A DNA stretch of 6,240 bases, from the NCBI GenBank assembly GCA_030614505.1, contig JAUWTX010000133.1, positions 1 to 6,240 of the forward strand. The letters run 5' to 3'. The notes under the pieces were generated by a model that had not been told where the DNA came from, searched no databases, and saw nothing but the letters and a program-made list of their open reading frames with translations. Position 1 is the stretch's first letter; the number at the start of each line of letters is the position of its first letter. A program made the translations under genes and the position numbers. The DNA comes from Desulfuromonadales bacterium (lineage in GTDB: Bacteria; Desulfobacterota; Desulfuromonadia; Desulfuromonadales; BM103). Shown here piece after piece: positions 1 through 5,098 of this stretch.

Positions 1-744
1 CGCACCGAGGAAGGTCGGCGAATCCGTGAAGGATTTATCCCTTCCGATGGCTGTTTGATGCTCTCGGCAGACTACTCCCAGGTTGAATTGCGCGTCCTCG
101 CCCACATGGCCGATGAACCGGCTCTCAAGGACGCCTTTGCCCGCGGCGAGGATATCCATCGCCGTACCGCCAGCGAAGTGCTCGGCCTTTTCCCGGAAAT
201 GGTCACCGACGAGCAACGCCGCCAGGCCAAGGCGATTAACTTCGGAGTGATTTACGGCATGAGCGCTTTCGGTCTGGCCAAGCAACTTGGTATCAGCCGC
301 CGCGAAGCCCAGACGTTTATCGATACCTACTTTGAGCGTTATCCCGGTATCCGTACCTTTATGGACGCCTGTATTGCCGAGGCACGCGAAAAGTTATACG
401 TCACAACCTTGCTTGGTCGACGATGCGCGATTCCCGAGATCAACAGCAAGAACGGAGCAGTGCGAGGTTATGCCGAGCGTAACGCTATCAACTACCCGGT
501 GCAGGGCTCGGCTGCCGATATCATCAAAGTTGCCATGGTGCATGTTGCTCGTCGGCTTGCAGGCGAAGGCTTGCAGACTCGTATGTTGCTGCAGGTCCAC
601 GATGAACTGGTCTTTGACGTTCCGCTTGCGGAACTTGAGAAGGTGATAGCTCTGGTCAGGGAGGAGATGGAGGGGGCCGTTGATATTTCAGTGCCTCTTC
701 TGGTTGATATCGACAGCGGGTATAACTGGCGTGAGGCGCATTAA
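1..744 (+). CDS. polA: DNA polymerase I, C-terminal polymerase domain (5'-truncated by window edge)
   Basis: Family A DNA polymerase, which fills gaps during Okazaki-fragment processing and excision repair in the cytoplasm. Only the last 247 residues are present; the reading frame is open from base 1, so the start lies upstream. All three polymerase motifs are visible. Motif A is DYSQVELR with its metal-binding Asp at about window residue 24. Motif B (O-helix) is at residues 73-86, with the Lys, Phe and Tyr of KAINFGVIYG. Motif C is QVHDELVFDV at about residues 198-207, with the catalytic Asp-Glu pair. The Phe in the O-helix is the residue that in E. coli Pol I (F762) favours discrimination against dideoxynucleotides. 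The gene ends normally at TAA 742-744 after ...YNWREAH, matching the usual Pol I C terminus. The 5' nuclease and 3'-5' exonuclease domains would lie outside the window and cannot be judged. No clear terminator follows. Confidence 0.97.
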   Translation, partial: RTEEGRRIREGFIPSDGCLMLSADYSQVELRVLAHMADEPALKDAFARGEDIHRRTASEVLGLFPEMVTDEQRRQAKAINFGVIYGMSAFGLAKQLGISRREAQTFIDTYFERYPGIRTFMDACIAEAREKLYVTTLLGRRCAIPEINSKNGAVRGYAERNAINYPVQGSAADIIKVAMVHVARRLAGEGLQTRMLLQVHDELVFDVPLAELEKVIALVREEMEGAVDISVPLLVDIDSGYNWREAH

Positions 745-758
745 AATTATACAGATGC

Positions 759-787
759 TTGACAAGAAGCCCGGTAATAGTGATTCT
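759..787 (+). promoter_or_regulatory. Candidate sigma-70-type promoter upstream of the outer-membrane protein gene
   Basis: A perfect TTGACA -35 box lies at 759-764. With a 17-base spacer the -10 position is GATTCT at 782-787, which matches the consensus at only three of six positions. The box is in the 103-base gap between polA and the barrel protein gene, where a promoter is plausible because the two genes are functionally unrelated. The weak -10 keeps this tentative. Confidence 0.3.
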
Positions 788-847
788 TGCCGGTATCTGT
801 CACATTATTAATGAATGGTTGTTTGCACATAAACCCAGGGAGGTTGG

Positions 848-1795
848 ATGATGAGAAGTTTGCGTTTTGTTTTGAGTGCGATGGTCGTGTTTGTACTGCT
901 GTCTGCAGGATCTGTTTTTGCTCTGGGTCAGCCGAATGTGAACCTCGGCTTTACCAGCTTCCTCGATGGAGCACCTCCGGCGGGCCCTGGTCTTTACCTG
1001 TCTGAATACCTGCAGTATTACACGGCAGATCAGATCAATGATGAAAAGGGCTCCAAGGGGCTTGATGTAGATGTAGACGTATGGGTTCTGATGAACCAGT
1101 TGATCTACCAGTCGGACCAGGAGATATTCTTCGGCGGCAAGTGGGGCCTTAACGTCATGTTGCCGGTTGTCGGCCTTGACATGGGGGATAACCTCGCTGG
1201 CTTTGAAGATAATGGCACCGGTCTTGGCGACCTTCTGGTTGGTCCTTACATCCAATGGGATCCGATTATGGGGGCCAACGGCCCGTTGATGGTCAATCGC
1301 ATCGAGTTGCAGACCATTTTTCCGACTGGTAAGTATGATAGTGACAAGTTGCTCAATCCGGGCAGCAACCACTTCTCTTTCAATCCTTACTGGGCGGCAA
1401 CTGTCTTTCTCGGCCCCAAGGCAACCGTTTCGTGGCGTTTGCACTATCTCTGGAATGACAAGAATGACGACTTTTCGTTTGGAGGGTTGATGCCTGTCGA
1501 AGTTGACCTTGAGCCTGGAGATGCAGTACATGCCAACTTTTCCGCGGCTTATGAGGTTCTGCCGAAGCAATTGCGACTTGGCATCAACGGTTACTGGTTC
1601 GACCAGATCAGCGACACCAAGGTGGATGGCCAGAAGGACAAAACTCTGGAAGAAAAGGTTTTTGCCATCGGTCCCGGGTTGGTCTGGCACTTTTCCCAGG
1701 ATACTCACCTGTTTGTGAATGCTTATTTTGAAACAGATGCAGAGAGTCGCCCGGAAGGCGAGCGCTACAATATGCGCTTTGTTCATCACTTCTAA
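848..1795 (+). CDS. Secreted outer-membrane beta-barrel protein, SphA/Phenol_MetA_deg-like family
   Basis: Probable outer-membrane channel or transporter of about 315 residues; the substrate is unknown. It begins with a typical Sec signal peptide: basic MMRSLR, a hydrophobic stretch to about residue 21, then SVFA with likely cleavage after A25. The mature part has the features I associate with the 'MetA-pathway of phenol degradation' family (PF13557): an early FLDGAPPAGPGLY segment (residues 38-50), then YLQYYTA, a GTGLGDLLVGPY segment (123-134) and PTGKYDSDKLLNPGSNHFSF (159-178). Alternating aromatic beta-strands run to a terminal phenylalanine (...RFVHHF), the usual signal for barrel insertion by BAM. 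An AGGGAGG ribosome binding site at 837-843 lies 4 bases before the first ATG and 7 bases before the second (851), so ATG 851 may be the real start; the difference is one Met. Despite the family name, nothing nearby points to phenol catabolism. It appears to be a single-gene unit ended by the terminator downstream. Confidence 0.85.
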   Translation: MMRSLRFVLSAMVVFVLLSAGSVFALGQPNVNLGFTSFLDGAPPAGPGLYLSEYLQYYTADQINDEKGSKGLDVDVDVWVLMNQLIYQSDQEIFFGGKWGLNVMLPVVGLDMGDNLAGFEDNGTGLGDLLVGPYIQWDPIMGANGPLMVNRIELQTIFPTGKYDSDKLLNPGSNHFSFNPYWAATVFLGPKATVSWRLHYLWNDKNDDFSFGGLMPVEVDLEPGDAVHANFSAAYEVLPKQLRLGINGYWFDQISDTKVDGQKDKTLEEKVFAIGPGLVWHFSQDTHLFVNAYFETDAESRPEGERYNMRFVHHF

Positions 1796-1821
1796 ATTTT
1801 GTGATGTTGCGAATAATTCAG

Positions 1822-1857
1822 GAAAGGCCATCCGGCACCGGGTGGCCTTTCTTTTTT
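1822..1857 (+). terminator. Strong Rho-independent terminator after the outer-membrane protein gene
   Basis: The left arm AAAGGCCATCCG (1823-1834), loop GCAC and right arm CGGGTGGCCTTT (1839-1850) form a 12-bp stem with one G-U pair. The stem extends by a further G-C pair (1822/1851). It is followed at once by six T residues (1852-1857). The hairpin starts 26 bases after the TAA at 1793-1795 and should separate this gene from the DUF3343 gene. Confidence 0.93.
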
Positions 1858-1873
1858 AGTGCGGGTGGGGCGG

Positions 1874-1903
1874 TTGTTTTTGCAGAGTGAGTCTTGCTAT
1901 GAT
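1874..1903 (+). promoter_or_regulatory. Candidate extended -10 promoter for the DUF3343 gene
   Basis: TATGAT at 1898-1903 matches the sigma-70 -10 consensus at five of six positions and is preceded by TG plus one base (1895-1897), the extended -10 signature. A partial -35, TTGTTT, lies 18 bases upstream at 1874-1879. The position just after a strong terminator and about 65 bases before the next start codon fits a promoter. An 11-base palindrome, GGCATGATGCC (1915-1925), lies just downstream of the expected transcription start and could be an operator, though it is short. Confidence 0.5.
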
Positions 1904-1970
1904 GTTTTAAACGTGGCATGATGCCCGCCTTTTGAAGCTTTACCCCTGAAGTAGCGTACAGGAAGTTTCG

Positions 1971-2228
1971 ATGGTTAAAGAGAACGATTTCGTCGCCATA
2001 TTTCATTCAATTCACCGAGTTCTTAAGGCTGAGAAGATTCTCAAGCAGGCCGAGGTGGATTTTTTGCTGATTCCGGTGCCCCGACAGTTGACTTCGGACT
2101 GTGGTCTCGCTCTGCGATTCTCTCCCGAAACCAAAGAGAACCTTCTGAGGATTCTTGCCTCTGCAGACCTGCCTCCGGCAGAAATGTTTCAACGCAGTGA
2201 TGGTGGTTATCTGGAGGTTGCTCTCTAG
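1971..2228 (+). CDS. Small DUF3343 protein, putative Se/S-carrier-like
   Basis: An 85-residue cytoplasmic protein with no signal peptide or membrane segment. The pattern is that of the DUF3343 family (PF11823, named 'putative Se/S carrier protein-like'): an N-terminal beta strand (FVAIFHSIHRVLKAEKIL, residues 7-24), then LIPVPRQLTSDCGLALRF (33-50) with a single conserved Cys at position 44, followed by a helix and a short C-terminal strand. The Cys in the SDCG turn is the candidate carrier residue. The biochemical role has not been established as far as I know, so transfer of selenium or sulfur is only a family-name hypothesis. The ATG at 1971 has an AGGAAG ribosome binding site at 1960-1965, five bases upstream. 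The gene stands between a strong terminator and the ffh promoter candidate, so it may be transcribed alone or read through into ffh. No selenium or sulfur metabolism gene is adjacent in this window. Confidence 0.85.
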   Translation: MVKENDFVAIFHSIHRVLKAEKILKQAEVDFLLIPVPRQLTSDCGLALRFSPETKENLLRILASADLPPAEMFQRSDGGYLEVAL

Positions 2229-2283
2229 CGGTCTGTCGGACTCAAAACAGGCGTGACCTGATCCTGATAACCCCTGATTTCCC

Positions 2284-2313
2284 TTGACAAAGTCTGCGAG
2301 GGTTCACTAAAGT
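2284..2313 (+). promoter_or_regulatory. Candidate sigma-70-type promoter for ffh
   Basis: A perfect TTGACA -35 box at 2284-2289 is followed, after 18 bases, by TAAAGT at 2308-2313, which matches the -10 consensus at four of six positions. Transcription would begin around 2320, about 40 bases before the ffh ATG. The location in the 131-base gap directly ahead of ffh supports it. Confidence 0.5.
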
Positions 2314-2359
2314 GCTTCTTTTGCCTCGGCAAGGATTCCAGCGATAAACTGACAACTGT

Positions 2360-3709
2360 ATGTTTGATACCCTGACAGAGAAATTTGACGCTGTTTTTAA
2401 GCAGTTGCGCGGTCGTGGCCGCCTGACGGAAGAGAATATCCAACTGGCTTTGCGGGAAGTCCGTCTGGCTCTGCTGGAAGCGGATGTCAACTTCAAGGTC
2501 GTCAAGGATTTCGTCGCTGCGGTGCGTGAACGCGCCATTGGTCATGATGTTCTGAAGAGTTTGACCCCGGGACATCAGGTGATCCAGATCGTTCGTGATG
2601 AACTCGGTCTACTGATGGGTGGTGCCGAGGACAACCAGCTTGATCTGGCGGCCCGGCCGCCGGTGCCGATCCTGCTTTGTGGTTTGCAAGGGGCTGGTAA
2701 AACCACGACCTGTGGTAAACTGGCGCTCAAGTTGCGTCGCGAAAAGCGCAATCCTCTGCTGGTTCCGGCTGATGTTTATCGTCCGGCCGCGATCGAACAG
2801 CTGAAAACTCTCGGTCGCCAGATCGATGTTCCGGTTTTCGACAGTAACGCGGATCAGGACCCGGTAGAGATTTGTCGTCAGGCTCATGAATTTGCCGACC
2901 GCCAAGGTTACGATACACTGATACTTGATACTGCCGGTCGTTTGCATGTCGATGACACTCTGATGCAGGAGCTGGAGCGGATCTGCTTCCAAGTGGAACC
3001 GCGTGAAATCCTGCTGGTAGCGGATGCCATGACTGGTCAGGATGCGGTCAATGTGGCCAGCTCTTTCAATGAGCGTCTTGGCCTGACCGGCGTTATACTG
3101 ACCAAGCTGGACGGTGATGCTCGCGGCGGTGCCGCACTGTCGATCCGGGCCGTCACCGGCAAACCGATCAAGTTGGTCGGTATGGGCGAAAAGCTGGATG
3201 CCCTGGAGACTTTCCATCCTGAGCGGATGGCCCAGCGGATTCTCGGTATGGGAGATGTGCTCTCCCTGATAGAGAAAGCCGAATCGGCCATTGGTCAGGA
3301 CGATGCCGCCAGTATGGAGAAGCGCCTCCGCGAAGAGGGTTTTACTCTCGATACATTCAAGGAGCAGCTCCAGTCGATCAAGAAAATGGGCTCGATGGAA
3401 TCGATGCTTGCGATGATTCCGGGGGCAGGCAAGGCCCTCAAACAGATGAAGGGGGCACAGCTTCCTGACGACGAGCTAAAAAAGGTCGAAGCGATCATCA
3501 ACTCGATGACGCGTAACGAACGGCAGAATCACAAGATTATCAATGGCTCACGGCGTTTACGCATTGCGAACGGTAGCGGCACCCGGGTGCAGGATGTCAA
3601 CCAACTGCTCAAACGATTCGTTGAGGCCCAGAAAATGATGAAAAAAGTGCAAAAGATGGGCCCCAAAGGATTGCAGGGCTTGATGGGCCGTGGTGGCCTT
3701 CCCATGTAA
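2360..3709 (+). CDS. ffh: Signal recognition particle protein Ffh (SRP54)
   Basis: GTPase subunit of the signal recognition particle. With 4.5S RNA it binds signal sequences emerging from the ribosome and delivers the complex to FtsY at the membrane. The 449-residue length is normal. The N domain occupies about residues 1-90 with the usual MFDTLTEKF start and a GRGRLTEENI segment. The G domain follows: P-loop GLQGAGKTTTCGKLA (108-122), DVYRPAAIEQL (138-148), DTAGR (190-194), TKLDGDARGG (248-257) and GMGEKLD (274-280). The M domain runs from about residue 325, with the SRP RNA-binding helix-turn-helix from SRRLRIANGSG (397-407) into VNQLLKRF (413-420). It ends in a Met-rich tail (KMMKK, LMGRGGLPM) typical of signal-sequence binding. 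The ATG at 2360 gives the canonical N terminus, yet no good Shine-Dalgarno sequence lies just upstream; the nearest AAGGA is about 25 bases away. The 4.5S RNA gene is not in this window. Confidence 0.98.
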   Translation: MFDTLTEKFDAVFKQLRGRGRLTEENIQLALREVRLALLEADVNFKVVKDFVAAVRERAIGHDVLKSLTPGHQVIQIVRDELGLLMGGAEDNQLDLAARPPVPILLCGLQGAGKTTTCGKLALKLRREKRNPLLVPADVYRPAAIEQLKTLGRQIDVPVFDSNADQDPVEICRQAHEFADRQGYDTLILDTAGRLHVDDTLMQELERICFQVEPREILLVADAMTGQDAVNVASSFNERLGLTGVILTKLDGDARGGAALSIRAVTGKPIKLVGMGEKLDALETFHPERMAQRILGMGDVLSLIEKAESAIGQDDAASMEKRLREEGFTLDTFKEQLQSIKKMGSMESMLAMIPGAGKALKQMKGAQLPDDELKKVEAIINSMTRNERQNHKIINGSRRLRIANGSGTRVQDVNQLLKRFVEAQKMMKKVQKMGPKGLQGLMGRGGLPM

Positions 3710-3740
3710 CTCCGGATGGTCTCTCAAATGTAACTTTACC

Positions 3741-3768
3741 CTGACCCGGTGCCGGGTTGCATGATAAA
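3741..3768 (+). promoter_or_regulatory. Weak promoter candidate ahead of rpsP
   Basis: CTGACC (3741-3746), a 16-base spacer and GATAAA (3763-3768) match the -35 and -10 consensus at four of six positions each. The spacer region overlaps a small hairpin, ACCCG-GTGC-CGGGT (3744-3757), which has no T run and so does not look like a terminator for ffh. The rpsP cluster may therefore be transcribed both from here and by read-through from ffh. Confidence 0.25.
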
Positions 3769-3784
3769 TAAATAAAGATAAACC

Positions 3785-3800
3785 ACTCTATTCAAAGAGT
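3785..3800 (+). repeat. Short inverted repeat in the rpsP leader
   Basis: ACTCT (3785-3789) and AGAGT (3796-3800) are perfect inverted repeats around a 6-base loop, ending 9 bases before the rpsP Shine-Dalgarno sequence AGGAGG (3810-3815). The stem has only 5 bp and is A/T-rich in the loop, so a regulatory role is uncertain. Confidence 0.25.
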
Positions 3801-3825
3801 CACAAGCTCAGGAGGAAAGAAGGCG

Positions 3826-4086
3826 ATGGCAGTGAAAATCAGATTGGCCCGCGGTGGCGCCAAGAAAAAAGCTTTTTATCAAGTTGTTGTAGCGGACGAG
3901 CGGTTTCCCCGTGACGGTCGCTTTCTTGAAAAACTGGGGCAGTATGATCCTAGGCAGGATCCCCCAATGTTCAATGTCCTTGAAGATCGGACCCTCGAGT
4001 GGCTGAACAAAGGTGCTCAGCCGACCGATACAGTTCGTCAACTGCTGCGCAAGCAGGGGATCTGGGCCAAGTTCAAGCAGGCTTAA
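3826..4086 (+). CDS. rpsP: 30S ribosomal protein S16
   Basis: Structural protein of the small ribosomal subunit that binds 16S rRNA early in assembly. The 86-residue product has the conserved S16 start MAVKIRLARGGAKKKAFYQV and the following VADERFPRDGRFLEKLGQYDP stretch, here ending in DPRQDPP, then the C-terminal helix with a GAQPTDTVRQLL segment (about residues 63-74). The length is normal for the family. The ATG at 3826 is preceded by a strong AGGAGG (3810-3815) with a rather long 10-base spacing. It is the first gene of the rpsP-khpA-rimM-trmD cluster, a gene order common in bacteria. The 116 bases upstream, after ffh, hold two small hairpins and a weak promoter candidate but no clear terminator. 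Confidence 0.98.
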   Translation: MAVKIRLARGGAKKKAFYQVVVADERFPRDGRFLEKLGQYDPRQDPPMFNVLEDRTLEWLNKGAQPTDTVRQLLRKQGIWAKFKQA

Positions 4087-4111
4087 GACCCTGAGCTTTT
4101 GCGGCGCCCGT

Positions 4112-4128
4112 GGCAGGTGAACCCTGCC
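4112..4128 (+). repeat. Hairpin just upstream of the khpA ribosome binding site
   Basis: GGCAGG (4112-4117), loop TGAAC and CCTGCC (4123-4128) form a perfect 6-bp G/C-rich stem. It ends 3 bases before the khpA Shine-Dalgarno sequence at 4132-4137. No T run follows, so it is not an intrinsic terminator. It could influence khpA translation or mRNA decay in the rpsP-khpA junction. Confidence 0.4.
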
Positions 4129-4145
4129 CGCAAAGGATGGACGCC

Positions 4146-4379
4146 ATGAAAGAGCTCATCGAATTCATCGCCAAAGCTCTGGTGGACAACCCGGACGCGA
4201 TCACCATCAGTGAAGATGAGGACGCTGACGGGACGATTCTCGTCAAGCTGGCTGCGGCTCAGGAGGATATGGGGCGCATTATTGGCAAACAGGGACGTAC
4301 GGCCAAGGCTATGCGAACTCTTTTAAATGCCAAAGCAACCCGCGAGAACAAGCGTGCTGTGCTGCAGATCCTCGAATGA
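4146..4379 (+). CDS. khpA: KH-domain RNA-binding protein KhpA (YlqC family)
   Basis: Small RNA-binding protein of 77 residues. The KH-domain signature is at residues 45-55, IIGKQGRTAKA, containing the GxxG loop (GKQG, 47-50) that contacts nucleic acid. The N-terminal helix MKELIEFIAKALVDNP and the terminal strand and helix complete a single minimal KH domain. In Gram-positive bacteria KhpA works with KhpB in RNA metabolism and cell-size control; whether that holds here is unknown. The reading frame stays open upstream to a GTG at 4110, but ATG 4146 is preferred. It gives the family's usual N terminus (MKEL...), and AAAGGA (4132-4137) lies 8 bases before it, while the longer form would begin inside a hairpin region. 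It sits between rpsP and rimM as in many bacteria and ends at TGA 4377-4379. Confidence 0.92.
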   Translation: MKELIEFIAKALVDNPDAITISEDEDADGTILVKLAAAQEDMGRIIGKQGRTAKAMRTLLNAKATRENKRAVLQILE

Positions 4380-4380
4380 T

Positions 4381-4507
4381 GATGGCGTTGCAAAAAGTCC
4401 GCCCTACTGCGTTGCAGTGTTTTTTCAGGACCTTGACACCCTCTGCGTATGTCTTCACCCCTGAAAAACCACTACGCCTTGTCGGACGAAATTTTTGCTT
4501 AGCCATC
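4381..4507. repeat. Long imperfect palindrome (candidate dispersed repeat/MITE-like element) between khpA and rimM
   Basis: The left arm (4381-4429, 49 bases) and the reverse complement of the right arm (4460-4507, 48 bases) align along their whole length, with about 37 identical positions by hand. The ends match perfectly: GATGGC outside and TTTTTCAGG inside, with a shared GCAAAAA near the outer end. A 30-base centre (4430-4459) separates the arms. No open reading frame in it looks real. As RNA it would form a long interrupted hairpin within the operon transcript. The shape resembles palindromic intergenic elements found in many bacterial genomes, but copy number elsewhere cannot be tested here. 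It is unlikely to be a simple terminator, because it lacks a terminal T run after the right arm and the operon continues 17 bases later. Confidence 0.8.
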
Positions 4508-4523
4508 TGAAGGGACATCTTGA

Positions 4524-5090
4524 ATGATGGATGTCAAACCGAATGATCTGCTGGAGGTCAAGCTGGATGACCTGCTGGAAGTAGGTGTCGTAATCGGCAT
4601 TCACGGTCTCCGCGGAGATCTTAAGATCCGCCCGTTGCCGACCGGGGATCTGGCTTTGCCGGGTGCCCGCAAGGTCTATCTGATAGACAGCAAGGGCCTC
4701 CTGGTCCAGCATGAGGCTGTCCGCTCTTCTCAACACAAACAGAATGTCCTGTTGCGGCTCTCGGGGTTAGAGAACCTGTCCGCTGTTGAACCGCTGGTTG
4801 GTTCTTCTGTCTGGATGGCCAAGGCGGATTTGCCGGAACTGGATGATGAACAGTACTACTGGTCTGATCTGGAGGGTCTGGAAGTAATCGATCAACAGCA
4901 GGGTGTCATCGGCCGAGTTGTTGGTATGTTTGCCACCTCGGCCCATGATATCCTTGAGGTAGACGGGCTCGCTGGTGAAGTCCTGATTCCTGCAATTGAG
5001 CCATTTCTGGTGCAGGTTGATCGAGACAAAAGTCAACTGCACGTTAATCTGCCGGAAGGGTTGATCCCTGAGGCGGAGAACGCACGTTAA
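4524..5090 (+). CDS. rimM: Ribosome maturation factor RimM
   Basis: 16S rRNA processing factor that binds S19 and the 30S head during subunit assembly. The 188-residue product has the N-terminal RimM beta-barrel beginning at about residue 20 (VGVVIGIHGLRGDLKIRPL). Its C-terminal PRC-barrel has YYWSDLEGLEV at 111-121, GRVVGMFATSAHDILEV at 130-146 and LIPAIEPFLVQVD at 154-166. About 18 residues precede the usual family start. They contain a near-duplicate NDLLEV/DDLLEV pair (residues 7-12 and 15-20), so the N terminus is slightly extended. Two ATG codons, 4524 and 4527, are possible starts; GAAGGGA at 4509-4515 is 8 bases before the first, which is preferred. This ribosome binding site begins just after the outer end of the palindromic element. 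RimM is co-encoded with S16 and TrmD, its common partners, and the stop is 8 bases before trmD. Confidence 0.96.
   Translation: MMDVKPNDLLEVKLDDLLEVGVVIGIHGLRGDLKIRPLPTGDLALPGARKVYLIDSKGLLVQHEAVRSSQHKQNVLLRLSGLENLSAVEPLVGSSVWMAKADLPELDDEQYYWSDLEGLEVIDQQQGVIGRVVGMFATSAHDILEVDGLAGEVLIPAIEPFLVQVDRDKSQLHVNLPEGLIPEAENAR
4542..4583 (+). repeat. Short in-frame duplication in the rimM N terminus
   Basis: Bases 4542-4559 (NDLLEV) and 4566-4583 (DDLLEV) encode nearly the same hexapeptide, offset by 24 bases, with mostly synonymous differences between the copies. The first copy and its linker account for much of the extra N-terminal length of this RimM. It could be an old tandem duplication or chance. 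Confidence 0.45.
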
Positions 5091-5098
5091 ATATTCCT

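Noticed and set aside
800..1831. A 343-codon open frame on the - strand opposite the outer-membrane protein gene
   Set aside because: It lies wholly across a gene with a signal peptide, ribosome binding site and family features on the + strand. Its translation has no recognisable domain and runs through the terminator hairpin.
2257..2278. Three copies of CCTGAT (2257, 2263, 2273) upstream of the ffh promoter
   Set aside because: The repeats are only six bases with uneven spacing and could easily arise by chance; there is no further support for an activator site.
2609..3217. A 202-codon open frame on the - strand inside ffh
   Set aside because: It is antisense to the highly conserved G domain of Ffh and is best explained by codon bias of the real gene.
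3744..3757. ACCCG-GTGC-CGGGT hairpin as an ffh terminator
   Set aside because: The stem has only 5 bp with weak wobble extension and is followed by mixed sequence and AAATAAATAAAG rather than a T run.
4110..4145. Upstream GTG start for khpA giving a 12-residue extension
   Set aside because: The family's usual N terminus begins at ATG 4146, which has a well-spaced AAAGGA site; the extension would be translated from within the hairpin.
4433..4438. TTGACA inside the palindrome centre as a promoter for rimM
   Set aside because: No acceptable -10 element occurs 15 to 19 bases downstream; the position reads CACCCC or similar.
4309..4518. A - strand open frame covering the palindrome and the khpA 3' end
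   Set aside because: It has no conserved features and is made mostly of the palindrome's sequence; the khpA frame is the real coding strand there.
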